From Algoriphagus formosus (GTDB taxonomy: Bacteria; Bacteroidota; Bacteroidia; Cytophagales; Cyclobacteriaceae), in assembly GCF_002807035.1 (NCBI RefSeq), contig NZ_NIUC01000002.1, positions 305,477 through 369,476 on the forward strand: 64,000 bases of DNA. The letters run 5' to 3'. The position numbers and the translations under genes are program-made. The notes under the pieces were generated by a model. That model was not told the DNA's origin. It searched no databases and worked only from the letters and a program-made list of their open reading frames with translations. Positions 8,973-16,999 of the stretch are shown in pieces (within the stretch, counting starts at the first letter, position 1; each line of letters begins with the position of its first letter).

Positions 8973-9597
8973 CAAAAGGCATCTGATGGATAAATTCGTC
9001 TGAATCCACCTGCTTCAAAATGAAGTCCGACAAATCCGCCCGAGCGATTTTGGTCCCGGAATTGACTCCGACCCAGCCTACACGATAGCTTTCTTTTGGC
9101 TTTTCGTTTGTCAGCCTAGGTCCCCGAATAATCACCCAATCTAATCCGCTTTCTTTTAACACTTTGGAATGTTGAATCGCGTCATCCAGAACTTTTGAAA
9201 AAGCTATTTTCATAATAGCCCGTATAAGTTTATCTGCAAATTTAGGTTGATCCTTTTCTGGAAATGGAAGCCCACCGCCTGAGAGTGAGATAATTTTTCG
9301 GATCCCAAATCTGTTCATAGCCTTCACAATATGGTTAGTCCCATTTGTTTGAAGCCATTCTGGAGAATTTTTTACATGCCCGAATAAACTGACTACCAAA
9401 TCACAATCTTTGATCGTGGTCTCCACATTTTCATAATTCAAGACATCCCCTTTGACAATTGTTAAATTATTGGAATAATAATCCACTTTTTTTGGATCCC
9501 TGACCAATGCCTTGATTTGATACCCTTGATCCAATGCCATCTTCAAGACAAGCTTGCCCGTCTGTCCAGTTGCTCCAAATAACGCGATAGTTTGCAT
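8962..9597 (-). CDS. NAD(P)-binding oxidoreductase, NmrA/SDR atypical type
   Basis: This 211-residue protein has the dinucleotide site LFGATGQTG (residues 5-13), VKGDVLNYE, a LVVSLFG strand, ISLSGGG and VIIRGPRLT. It matches the compact atypical SDR group that includes flavin reductase/biliverdin reductase B-like proteins. I start it at the ATG at 9597 because the Rossmann strand then begins at residue 3; the frame extends 11 codons further without support. It is divergent from the hxlR-type regulator at 9776, and the 178-base gap between them holds operator-like repeats. By analogy with other HxlR-reductase pairs, it is a likely regulatory target that detoxifies a quinone or similar electrophile. 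That role is inference. Confidence 0.82.
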   Translation of the reverse strand: MQTIALFGATGQTGKLVLKMALDQGYQIKALVRDPKKVDYYSNNLTIVKGDVLNYENVETTIKDCDLVVSLFGHVKNSPEWLQTNGTNHIVKAMNRFGIRKIISLSGGGLPFPEKDQPKFADKLIRAIMKIAFSKVLDDAIQHSKVLKESGLDWVIIRGPRLTNEKPKESYRVGWVGVNSGTKIARADLSDFILKQVDSDEFIHQMPFVSY

Positions 9598-9632
9598 GTG
9601 TTTATAATTTGATTTAAGCAGTAATACCAATG

Positions 9633-9683
9633 ACCCATTAAGGAGGAATAGCCACCCATTAGAATAGCTTCCGTCAGATGGGT
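9633..9683. promoter_or_regulatory. ACCCAT repeats upstream of the reductase gene
   Basis: ACCCATTA occurs at 9633-9640 and again at 9654-9661, each followed by GAATAGC (9646-9652 and 9662-9668). An inverted copy ATGGGT lies at 9678-9683. The cluster is 36-86 bases upstream of the minus-strand start at 9597. It looks like a multi-site operator. Which protein binds it is unknown; the divergent HxlR regulator is the obvious candidate. Confidence 0.4.
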
Positions 9684-9742
9684 TCGATCTTTTTACTTGT
9701 TTCTAAAATTCAATTCCAAAGCTAGGTTAAAAAGAATGAGCA

Positions 9743-9758
9743 TACTATTTTAGCAGTA
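9743..9758. promoter_or_regulatory. Candidate HxlR operator, TACT-N8-AGTA
   Basis: The sequence TACTATTTTAGCAGTA is an interrupted palindrome lying 18 bases before the regulator's ATG. It closely resembles the TACT-N7-AGTA boxes bound by the HxlR-family quinone sensor YodB of Bacillus, with one extra spacer base. Its position overlaps or follows the presumed promoter, which suits negative autoregulation. Confidence 0.45.
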
Positions 9759-9775
9759 CTAACCTTTTTGTGTGT

Positions 9776-10102
9776 ATGAAAAACAAACCAATTGAAGTTA
9801 CGGCTAGATGTCCTATAAGAACTACATTGGAACTGGTGGGAGGGAAATGGAAACTAATTATTCTCCAACAGCTAATAAGCCATGAGGAATTGAGACTAAG
9901 TGAATTGAAGGTTTTAATTCCAGACATCAGTGAAAAAATGTTGATCCAGGAACTCAAAACTCTAAAAATAAGTGATTTAGTTGATCGGATTAATTATGGA
10001 GAAGTCCCTCCAAGAGTGGGGTATCGAATTACTGAGAAAGGTCGAAATGCACAATTGCTGATAGATGAAATGGTACATTTTGCAAGAAGCTATGAGGAAT
10101 AA
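9776..10102 (+). CDS. HxlR-family winged-helix regulator
   Basis: A 108-residue MarR-like winged-helix DNA-binding protein. The HxlR signature is plain: CPIRTTLELVGGKWKLIIL (residues 12-30), LRLSELKVLIPDISEKML as recognition region, and the wing VPPRVGYRITEKG. Cys12, just before the first helix, matches the redox-active cysteine of quinone- and aldehyde-sensing members such as YodB, HypR and QorR. I chose the ATG at 9776; a GTG two codons earlier is possible. It is divergent from the reductase at 8962-9597, which is the arrangement used when an HxlR protein represses a neighbouring reductase. A TACT-N8-AGTA palindrome lies directly upstream. Confidence 0.92.
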   Translation: MKNKPIEVTARCPIRTTLELVGGKWKLIILQQLISHEELRLSELKVLIPDISEKMLIQELKTLKISDLVDRINYGEVPPRVGYRITEKGRNAQLLIDEMVHFARSYEE

Positions 10103-10167
10103 AGACCTGTTTATTCATTTTGCCATCCACATTTGACAACAAATCGGATTCAAATTGATTATTTTAG

Positions 10168-11010
10168 ATGCTAGTTATTGGAATTATGGAACAGTATATC
10201 GCTTTCTTCGAAGATTTGCCTGCACTTTACAAACTCGCTTGGGTAGTTGCCTGCTTGGGCTTGGTTTGGACACTTGAACTGGTCATTCCACTTGTCAGGC
10301 ATCAATATGACAAGATCAAACATGATGGCGTCAATTTGGTGTTCCTGAGCATGTCCATGGTCATCAATGTGCTGGTTGGTATTGCCACAGTCGGTGTTTT
10401 TTATTGGATTAGTACTTCGAAGGTGGGGATTTTACAGTGGGTTGAATTACCCTTCTGGGCAGAGCTTCTCATTGCAGTGATGGCCTTGGATTTTATTGCG
10501 CAATATGTGGCGCACTACCTGCTGCACCGGGTAGCTTGGATGTGGAAGTTTCATTTGGTGCATCATAGTGATACGAAAGTAGATGCCACCACTGGCACCA
10601 GACATCATCCCGGCGATTATTTTATCCGGGAACTCTTTTCGATTGCGACAGTGATCGTTTTTGGTATTCCAGTTGCTTTTTATGTTTTCTACCGAATTTG
10701 CACAGTATTTTTCACTTACATAACCCATGCAAATATTGAACTACCCCGATGGATTGACAGACCGCTGAGTTTCATTTTTGTCACTCCCAACGTGCACAAA
10801 TTTCATCATCACTTTGAGCGTCCTTGGACAGACACCAATTTTGGAAATATCTTCTCGATTTGGGATCGGCTATTCGGTACTTTTGTATACGATGACACCA
10901 AAAAAATCCAGTATGGAGTCGACGTGACTGACCCGCTTAGAGATGAAGATCTACGCTACCAATTGGGTTTGCCACTGAACAAATCCATCAAAACAGACAA
11001 GGATTTGTAG
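10168..11010 (+). CDS. Sterol desaturase / fatty acid hydroxylase family membrane protein
   Basis: A 280-residue integral membrane di-iron oxygenase. Four to five hydrophobic segments (about 22-42, 55-82, 98-115, 155-185) surround the family's histidine clusters: HYLLH (116-120), HLVHH (129-133), RHHPG (145-149), H187 and HKFHHHF (210-216). These bind the two irons. Members hydroxylate or desaturate sterols, fatty acids, carotenoids or sphingoid bases; the substrate cannot be read from sequence. An alternative ATG at 10186 would remove six residues and is equally plausible. It follows the HxlR gene by 65 bases, so co-transcription is possible but not shown. It ends five bases before the convergent aminotransferase gene. 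Confidence 0.9.
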   Translation: MLVIGIMEQYIAFFEDLPALYKLAWVVACLGLVWTLELVIPLVRHQYDKIKHDGVNLVFLSMSMVINVLVGIATVGVFYWISTSKVGILQWVELPFWAELLIAVMALDFIAQYVAHYLLHRVAWMWKFHLVHHSDTKVDATTGTRHHPGDYFIRELFSIATVIVFGIPVAFYVFYRICTVFFTYITHANIELPRWIDRPLSFIFVTPNVHKFHHHFERPWTDTNFGNIFSIWDRLFGTFVYDDTKKIQYGVDVTDPLRDEDLRYQLGLPLNKSIKTDKDL

Positions 11011-11015
11011 GCTTA

Positions 11016-12104
11016 TCAAAGTCCAAAAAATTCGATCACCGAATCGGTAATGTAATTCACTTCACCTTCAGTAATCCATGGATTCAAGGGTAGCGACAAT
11101 CCTTGTTCAGTGAGCTTCCTGGCGTTAGGAAAATCTCCTTGAGACTGATAAGGCTCCATGTCCGGGATGATTTTTGGGTAATGGATGGCAGTTCCGATTC
11201 CCTTTTCTTTCAAAAAATTTCTAAGCTCATCCCGTTTGATCGTCTCCACGACGAAAAGGTGAGCGTTGTGATCGTCAGCAAGAATATCCTCAGGGAGTCC
11301 AAGTTTTGGAAGGCCACCCAATTTTTCCAAATAGACTTTAGCCAAGTCCTTTCTCCTTTTTTGAATAGCATCAAATCTCCCCAAAAACAAATTCAAAAAG
11401 CCAGCTTGAATAGAGTCTATTCGACTATTTCGGCCGACAGAAACATGATCATCCCGGCTGACTTGTCCATGATTGATTAAAACCCGGATTTTTTCGGCGA
11501 TCTTTTCATCTTGAGTCAAGCACATGCCAGCTTCTCCCAAGGCTCCAAGATTTTTGGTAGGGTAAAAGCTTAGACAGCCAATATCCCCCCAAGTCCCTGC
11601 AGCTTTTCCATTTCTTGTCGTCCCAAAAGCCTGAGCCGCATCCTCAATGACGGCAATTCTCGAGGACTTCGCTGCTTCACAAATTGACTCCATATCTGCC
11701 ATGCGTCCATACAAGTGAACGGGAATCACTGCTTTGGTCTGTTTGCTAATAGCTTTCACCCAATCTGTCCGCAAAAGCCCCTTCTCATCCGTATCCCAAA
11801 AAATGGGCTTCGCTCCTACTATTCTGACAACCTCGGCTGTACTGACCCAAGTGAGCGCCGGCACAATCACTTCGTCTCCCGTGCCAATTTGTAGCATTCG
11901 AAGTGCCAGTTCCAAAGCATCCGTTCCATTGGCACAGGCGATCGCATTTCTACTATTCAGCTTGTCTTGGATCGATCTTTCGAATAAATCCACTTCTTTC
12001 CCCCCTGAAAAAACACCCTTGTCCAATAAAGCAGCGAATTTCTGCTTCAACTCCTCTTTGAGCTCAGAATCAATCCTGCTTAAGTCAAGAAAGGGTACTT
12101 TCAT
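11016..12104 (-). CDS. DegT/DnrJ/EryC1/StrS-family sugar aminotransferase
   Basis: A 362-residue PLP enzyme that transfers an amino group to a nucleotide-linked keto-sugar. Visible hallmarks are ACANGTDAL (phosphate cup, residues 57-65), the cofactor-pairing aspartate in IEDAAQAFG (Asp155) and the Schiff-base lysine in SFYPTKNLG (Lys184). The overall pattern is closest to 3-keto-sugar aminotransferases of the FdtB/QdtB type, though assignment to a sugar is inference. It lies downstream of a glycosyltransferase gene on the same strand and overlaps its end by 20 bases, so both are in one operon making surface polysaccharide or glycan. A QdtA/FdtA-type isomerase that could supply its substrate is encoded 43 kb away at 55039-55449. 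Confidence 0.9.
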   Translation of the reverse strand: MKVPFLDLSRIDSELKEELKQKFAALLDKGVFSGGKEVDLFERSIQDKLNSRNAIACANGTDALELALRMLQIGTGDEVIVPALTWVSTAEVVRIVGAKPIFWDTDEKGLLRTDWVKAISKQTKAVIPVHLYGRMADMESICEAAKSSRIAVIEDAAQAFGTTRNGKAAGTWGDIGCLSFYPTKNLGALGEAGMCLTQDEKIAEKIRVLINHGQVSRDDHVSVGRNSRIDSIQAGFLNLFLGRFDAIQKRRKDLAKVYLEKLGGLPKLGLPEDILADDHNAHLFVVETIKRDELRNFLKEKGIGTAIHYPKIIPDMEPYQSQGDFPNARKLTEQGLSLPLNPWITEGEVNYITDSVIEFFGL

Positions 12105-13374
12105 CGAGTATTTCAGCTAGTTGTTTACTTAGATTTTTTCTGGAAAAATGAATAATCTCCTCAGGATTTGAACGTGAAAACTGACCGCTACTTAAAGACT
12201 TTAGGCTAGATCGGATTCCTTGTTCATCTTCCGATGCAACTACCCTTCCACCCTTAGACTCCTTTAATATTTTCGCCGTATCACCTTCTGGATCACCCAA
12301 TGCCAATATCGGAATACTTGTGGAAAGGTATTCAAATAGCTTCCCCGGAATGTTTCCTTTGGCATTTTTAGTGGTGGTGAGAATCAAGACAAGCGTATCA
12401 GCCTGCGCATAGTAGTCAAAAACCTCCGCATGACTGACATAACCCGGGAAATGAACCTGATCTATCAGCCAAGGGTCATTTTTTACAAATTCTCTTACCT
12501 GCTCACTGACTTTTCCGACAAAGGTAAATTTGACATTTTGTCCAGTCTGAGAAAACTCCTCCCGGAAGGCATTCAGAATAGGTCTAGGATCTCGGATAGA
12601 GTCGATGACTCCGGTGTACACCAAGTGCAGCTGACCAGTATGAAATTTCTTGGGCTTGAAATCAGCGGGTAGATCATCCGAATCAAAACCATTCGTAAGC
12701 AAATCAATCTTTCTCCCTGCTATGCGCTCCAAATCAGCTTGAAAGCTGGGAGAGATAGTCAAGACATGATCTGCCAGAGTCAACACGGCCTTTTCCAGCT
12801 TTTGATGCTTTCTTCTCACTGCTGAAGACATCGGAAGGGTATCCAAAAACTCCCATTCAGACCAAGGGTCTCGAAAATCAGCTACCCAAAAAACTCCTGT
12901 TTTTTCCTTTAGCTGCTTCCCAATCAAATGCATGGAATGGGGAGGTCCCGTTGTGATGATGGCCTGATAATGGCCTGACTGTACAGCCTCAAGAAGAAAC
13001 TTCACGGAGGGTTTGATCCAAAATTTCCGTGGATCAGGAACCAATAAATTGGCACGTGCCCAAATGGCTATTTTTTCCAAAAAAGTATGATCCTTCTGCT
13101 CTTGGATTCTTGCTGGATGCGACTTCTTTTTGCCTCTCAGTTTTGCCAAAAGTGAGTAGGGTTCCCAAATCGGAAACTTGATTACTTCCAGGTCCTTAGA
13201 AATCTCCTTCTCCAAACTCGCATCTTGAATATCAAAATCCGGATTTTCCGGGGTAAAAATGACCGGTTCCCAATCAAATTCGGGTAGGTATTTGGCAAAC
13301 TTTAGCCAACGCTGTACCCCGGAGCCTCCACTTGGCGGCCAATAATACGTAATGATGAGAACCCGTTTTTTCAT
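12085..13374 (-). CDS. Glycosyltransferase, GT4-like (GT-B fold)
   Basis: A 429-residue cytoplasmic glycosyltransferase. The start YYWPPSGGSGVQRWLKFAKYL carries the glycine-rich N-terminal loop of GT-B enzymes. The middle has LLTNGFD and LHLVYTGV, and the C-terminal donor domain has YYAQADTLVLIL and NIPGKLFEYLSTSIPILAL, the usual E-x7-E-like nucleotide-sugar site region. Length and pattern fit family GT4. It begins with ATG and overlaps the aminotransferase gene by 20 bases, so they are co-translated. Donor and acceptor sugars are unknown. The upstream gap of 153 bases is shared with a divergent symporter gene. Confidence 0.88.
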   Translation of the reverse strand: MKKRVLIITYYWPPSGGSGVQRWLKFAKYLPEFDWEPVIFTPENPDFDIQDASLEKEISKDLEVIKFPIWEPYSLLAKLRGKKKSHPARIQEQKDHTFLEKIAIWARANLLVPDPRKFWIKPSVKFLLEAVQSGHYQAIITTGPPHSMHLIGKQLKEKTGVFWVADFRDPWSEWEFLDTLPMSSAVRRKHQKLEKAVLTLADHVLTISPSFQADLERIAGRKIDLLTNGFDSDDLPADFKPKKFHTGQLHLVYTGVIDSIRDPRPILNAFREEFSQTGQNVKFTFVGKVSEQVREFVKNDPWLIDQVHFPGYVSHAEVFDYYAQADTLVLILTTTKNAKGNIPGKLFEYLSTSIPILALGDPEGDTAKILKESKGGRVVASEDEQGIRSSLKSLSSGQFSRSNPEEIIHFSRKNLSKQLAEILDESTLS

Positions 13375-13527
13375 TCCTGTACAAAGTAGTAGCTAGCAGT
13401 GAGAAAGTGCAAGTTTGCTGAAAAGATTCTTACTTGGGCGAAAACTGATAGGAAAATTGGCGGTGAGATAAAAATTTCAGAACCGTGCTTTTCTTCCTAT
13501 ATTTTCCCAAGCTAAAACCTTGACAAT

Positions 13528-14403
13528 ATGGAAGGAAACATACTGACTGAAGTTTTTCTACCCCTGACGCTGGCAGTCATCATGCTTGGAATGGGGCTCA
13601 GCCTGACGGTTACGGATTTCAAAAGGATTTTTATTTACCCAAAAGCCGTGACTTTGGGGCTAATCAATCAACTAGTAATTCTTCCGTTGATCGCTTTCTC
13701 ATTAGCAATATTTTTTGATTTGAATCCAGGGTTAGCAGTGGGCTTGATGATTTTGGCAGCTTGCCCTGGCGGCCCCACATCCAATCTCATTTCCCATTTG
13801 GCAAATGGTGATACGGCACTCTCGATTACTCTGACTGCCTTTTCCTCCCTGATTACGGTGGTGACCATCCCTTTCATCGTGAATTTCTCAATCTCCTATT
13901 TTATCCCGGGTGGAGAACAGCCCCCGCTGAATATATTCGGCACGGTGATCTCAGTATTGGCTATTACGATCATTCCTGTTGCGATCGGCATGTTGATTTT
14001 CAAAAAATCACCTCAGCTTGCACGAAAAATGGATAGGCCTTTTCGGATCTTTTCTGCAGTTTTTTTCGTGGTGATCATTCTAGCAGCCATTCTGAAAGAG
14101 CGAGAAAACATAGTAGACTACTTTAGTCAAATTGGACCGGTAGCTCTAGGCTTGAATGTTTTAACCTTAGCTTTTGGCTTTTTCTCAGCAAAAGCCTTGG
14201 GACTTGTGGCAAAACAAGCTCGGACTATTTCCATCGAATCAGGCATCCAAAATGGCACACTTGGGATCACCATCGCCGCTACCCTAATTGGCAACTCAGA
14301 AATGACTATACCCTCTGCTGTATACAGCTTGATTATGTTTGGTACAGCAGGCGTTCTAATTTTCATTGGGGGTAATAAAAAAGCGACGACAAAAACTGCA
14401 TAA
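13528..14403 (+). CDS. Bile acid:sodium symporter-family transporter
   Basis: A 291-residue inner-membrane protein made almost entirely of hydrophobic helices (nine to ten). The signature CPGGPTSNLISHLANGDTAL (residues about 76-95) is the unwound-helix motif of the BASS/SBF family, and a matching ESGIQNGTLG lies in the second half. Both sodium-binding crossover regions are therefore present. Bacterial members carry bile acids, pantoate, pyruvate or other organic anions with sodium; nothing here fixes the substrate. Alone on its strand, it faces isocitrate dehydrogenase across a shared terminator. Its start ATG is clear. Confidence 0.92.
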   Translation: MEGNILTEVFLPLTLAVIMLGMGLSLTVTDFKRIFIYPKAVTLGLINQLVILPLIAFSLAIFFDLNPGLAVGLMILAACPGGPTSNLISHLANGDTALSITLTAFSSLITVVTIPFIVNFSISYFIPGGEQPPLNIFGTVISVLAITIIPVAIGMLIFKKSPQLARKMDRPFRIFSAVFFVVIILAAILKERENIVDYFSQIGPVALGLNVLTLAFGFFSAKALGLVAKQARTISIESGIQNGTLGITIAATLIGNSEMTIPSAVYSLIMFGTAGVLIFIGGNKKATTKTA

Positions 14404-14445
14404 AGTCAAGGGGCTTACTGCATTAGAGTATCCTTTTGAAAAATA

Positions 14446-14473
14446 AAAAAGGGAAGATTTCTCCTCCCTTTTT
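14446..14473. terminator. Bidirectional rho-independent terminator
   Basis: AAAAAGGGA (14446-14454) pairs with TCCCTTTTT (14465-14473) around a ten-base loop. The A-run on one side and T-run on the other let it end transcription from both directions. It sits between the convergent symporter and isocitrate dehydrogenase genes. Confidence 0.8.
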
Positions 14474-14541
14474 GAGCTTTATTTCAGTTGCACATTTAAT
14501 TCAGTGCTATCTTTTCTGTATTTCAATCTTCGTATTTGAAA

Positions 14542-15996
14542 TTATTCTCCTTGTGCAAGCGAATAGCCTCTTACCCCATCAAAGGTGTATAAGTGCTCTG
14601 TCTTGATAAAGTCAAAGCCTAAAGCCTTGATTTGAGTCAATAATTCCAAAATGTGGTTATGCGATAATACTTTTTGGTCTGCCGTCTTGAATCGACATCT
14701 CCAGTGATCAGTACAGAAAGTCTCTCTAAGTCCTTCTGGGAATACCTTAACTCCACGATTGGTGATAAGATGCAATTGCAAACCATCCGCATTGGCTTTT
14801 CGAAGGCGCTCTCCGATGATATTTGGATTACGATTATCCTCATCCCAATCAATAAATACATCTACTCCGACCAATTCCTTCTTAGCCTTAGGCTTTTTGG
14901 TCAAGGTGATATTCATTGGCTCAGTAGCATCTTCACCAAAGACAGCAGGAGTCATTTTCTCAGGCTTTTGGCCAAGGCGCTCGATAACGGCATCAGCAAA
15001 TTCCTTTGTAGAGGCTTTTTTGGAAGAAAGTCCCTCTTGGAAAATATCGCCAGTGTGAATTCCATCTTCCAAAGTCTTCATCCAAGCATTGGAAATCTTC
15101 TCGGCTACATCCGGCTGACCAATGTGTACCAACATCATGATGGCTCCATTCAGCAAACCGGAAGGATTGGCTATATCCATACCTGCGATATCGGGAGCCG
15201 AACCGTGAATTGCTTCAAACATGGCCACCTCAGCACCCACGTTGGCAGATCCTCCAAGACCTACAGATCCTGTCACCTGAGCAGCTACATCGGAAATGAT
15301 ATCTCCGTATAGGTTTAGAGTCACCACCACATCAAAAGTCTCCGGTTTATCCGCAATCAAAGCGGTACCGATATCGATGATCTTGTGATCGGACTGAATC
15401 TCTGGATATTCTTTGGCGATTTCATCAAATTTCTTGTGGAACAAACCATCGGAAAGCTTCATGATATTGTCCTTGGTCATACAAGTCACCTTCTTGCGAC
15501 CGTATTTCTTGGCATATTCGAAAGCATAGCGAATGATTTTTTCGGAACCTGGCTCAGAGATCAATTTAAGAGTCTGATACACTTCCTCTGTCTGTCTGTG
15601 CTCGATACCCGCGTATAGATCTTCCTCATTTTCACGGATAATAACCATATCCGTCTTAGGGAAGTGAGTCTTTACAAAGGGAGAAAAAGCCTTACATGGA
15701 CGCACATTGGCATACAATCCAAAAGACTTCCGAGTAGTCACGTTCAAGGACTTGAAACCTCCACCTTGAGGAGTGGTGATCGGCGACTTCAAAAAGACTT
15801 TGGTTTCGCGAAGTGAGTCAATGGCTTTGGGCTCCATTCCTGAGGAAATCCCCTTCAAGTACACCTTTTCACCAATTTCGATCACGTCATATTCCAACTG
15901 AGCACCGGCAGCATCGAGTATTCTCAATGTAGCGTCCATGATTTCTGGACCAATTCCATCCCCGTATGCTACGGTTATCTTTCTTTTTGAAGACAT
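14542..15996 (-). CDS. icd: NADP-dependent isocitrate dehydrogenase, long form
   Basis: This 484-residue enzyme oxidatively decarboxylates isocitrate to 2-oxoglutarate in the citric acid cycle. Visible are YGDGIGPEI (residues 11-19), the substrate-binding loop SLNVTTRKSFGLYANVRP (83-100), IIRENEEDLYAGIEH, the metal-binding aspartates in LYGDIISDVAAQ, and EAIHGSAPDIAG near the cofactor. After the core (about 340 residues) it carries an additional C-terminal domain of about 140 residues (GVDVFIDWDED... to the end), as in the Thermus-type enzyme. I place the start at 15996 rather than 16032 because the family begins a few residues before the first strand. A TACTTTTG promoter box lies upstream at 16030-16037. 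Confidence 0.93.
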   Translation of the reverse strand: MSSKRKITVAYGDGIGPEIMDATLRILDAAGAQLEYDVIEIGEKVYLKGISSGMEPKAIDSLRETKVFLKSPITTPQGGGFKSLNVTTRKSFGLYANVRPCKAFSPFVKTHFPKTDMVIIRENEEDLYAGIEHRQTEEVYQTLKLISEPGSEKIIRYAFEYAKKYGRKKVTCMTKDNIMKLSDGLFHKKFDEIAKEYPEIQSDHKIIDIGTALIADKPETFDVVVTLNLYGDIISDVAAQVTGSVGLGGSANVGAEVAMFEAIHGSAPDIAGMDIANPSGLLNGAIMMLVHIGQPDVAEKISNAWMKTLEDGIHTGDIFQEGLSSKKASTKEFADAVIERLGQKPEKMTPAVFGEDATEPMNITLTKKPKAKKELVGVDVFIDWDEDNRNPNIIGERLRKANADGLQLHLITNRGVKVFPEGLRETFCTDHWRCRFKTADQKVLSHNHILELLTQIKALGFDFIKTEHLYTFDGVRGYSLAQGE

Positions 15997-16029
15997 ATAT
16001 TTTGAGGTTTTGATTAAAATTTCGTTCCG

Positions 16030-16037
16030 CAAAAGTA
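16030..16037 (-). promoter_or_regulatory. Bacteroidota -7 box upstream of icd
   Basis: Read on the minus strand this is TACTTTTG, a full match to TAnnTTTG. It is 34 bases before the icd start. No TTTG is found at the usual -33 distance, so the promoter is only half supported. Confidence 0.45.
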
Positions 16038-16142
16038 AGGAAAAAATGCTGTACCACGCCCTGAAATACCTAAATTGAATTTATATCTTGGATAAATTTA
16101 GGTTTGTATTCCCTACGATTTTTGGATTTTTCCAAGACTCCA

Positions 16143-16173
16143 TTTGGGATTGAATACCCGAGACGTATATTTG
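16143..16173 (+). promoter_or_regulatory. Bacteroidota-type promoter for enoyl-CoA hydratase operon
   Basis: A TTTG at 16143-16146, 19 bases of spacer and TATATTTG at 16166-16173 match the primary sigma consensus of Bacteroidota (TTTG/TAnnTTTG). The ATG follows 22 bases later. Confidence 0.72.
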
Positions 16174-16195
16174 TTTTCTACAGAACAAGAAGCTT

Positions 16196-16981
16196 ATGGA
16201 CCACTTTAAAAATATCCTAGCCGAAACAAAAGATGGAATTCTTTACCTCACCATCAATCGGGAAGATAAAATGAATGCCCTGAATTTTGCCACTTTGGAG
16301 GAATTGAGGGAGGTATTTGACACTGTTTTGGAGGACAAATCCATCAAGGCAGTCATTCTCACGGGTGCAGGTGAAAAGGCCTTTGTAGCCGGGGCAGACA
16401 TCAGTGAAATCGCCGAGCTTAACGAGGTGAATGCACGGAAATTTGCCGAAAACGGTCAGGAAATTTTTTCTGTGATTGAAAATTGTGAAAAACCGGTAAT
16501 CGCCGTGACCAATGGCTTTACGCTAGGTGGCGGCTGCGAACTCGCCATGGCCTGTCACATGCGAATTGCTTCAGCAAATGCAAGATTTGGACAGCCCGAA
16601 GTAAACTTGGGTATCATTCCAGGATATGGTGGCACCCAGCGATTGACCATTTTGATCGGTAGAGGAAAAGCAAATGAACTCATGATGACCGGCGACATGA
16701 TCAATGCTGAAGATGCCAGATCGCTCGGGTTGGTCAATCATGTGCTCCCCACCAAAGGAGAAGCCATGGCTAAAGCCGAAGAAATTCTGCACAAAATCAT
16801 GTCCAAGGCACCCTTGGCGATCGGAATGATCGTGGACTGTGTGAATGCAGTCTATCGCTCGGATGAAAACGGCTATCAAACTGAGGCCAATTCATTTGCC
16901 AGATGTGTCAAGTCCGGTGATTACAAAGAGGGCACTTCTGCATTTTTGGAAAAAAGAAAGCCTGTATTCAAAGGCGAATAA
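16196..16981 (+). CDS. Enoyl-CoA hydratase/isomerase family protein
   Basis: A 261-residue crotonase-fold enzyme that hydrates enoyl-CoA thioesters, in fatty acid or amino acid breakdown. The oxyanion-hole segment AGADISEI (Ala66-Gly67) and GGGCELAMACHMRIA are intact. The two catalytic acids of hydratases are present: Glu115 in GCELA and Glu135 in GQPEVNLGIIPGYGGTQRL. Having both favours a true hydratase (short-chain type) over an isomerase or hydrolase. A well-formed Bacteroidota promoter lies directly upstream. It is followed 18 bases later by a polysaccharide flippase gene, an odd functional partner, so co-transcription may be only positional. Confidence 0.93.
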   Translation: MDHFKNILAETKDGILYLTINREDKMNALNFATLEELREVFDTVLEDKSIKAVILTGAGEKAFVAGADISEIAELNEVNARKFAENGQEIFSVIENCEKPVIAVTNGFTLGGGCELAMACHMRIASANARFGQPEVNLGIIPGYGGTQRLTILIGRGKANELMMTGDMINAEDARSLGLVNHVLPTKGEAMAKAEEILHKIMSKAPLAIGMIVDCVNAVYRSDENGYQTEANSFARCVKSGDYKEGTSAFLEKRKPVFKGE

Positions 16982-16999
16982 GCGGCGAATAGCCTATTC

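Noticed and set aside
10132..10165. TTTG and TTATTTTA as a promoter for the desaturase gene
   Set aside because: The -7 box has too many mismatches to TAnnTTTG.
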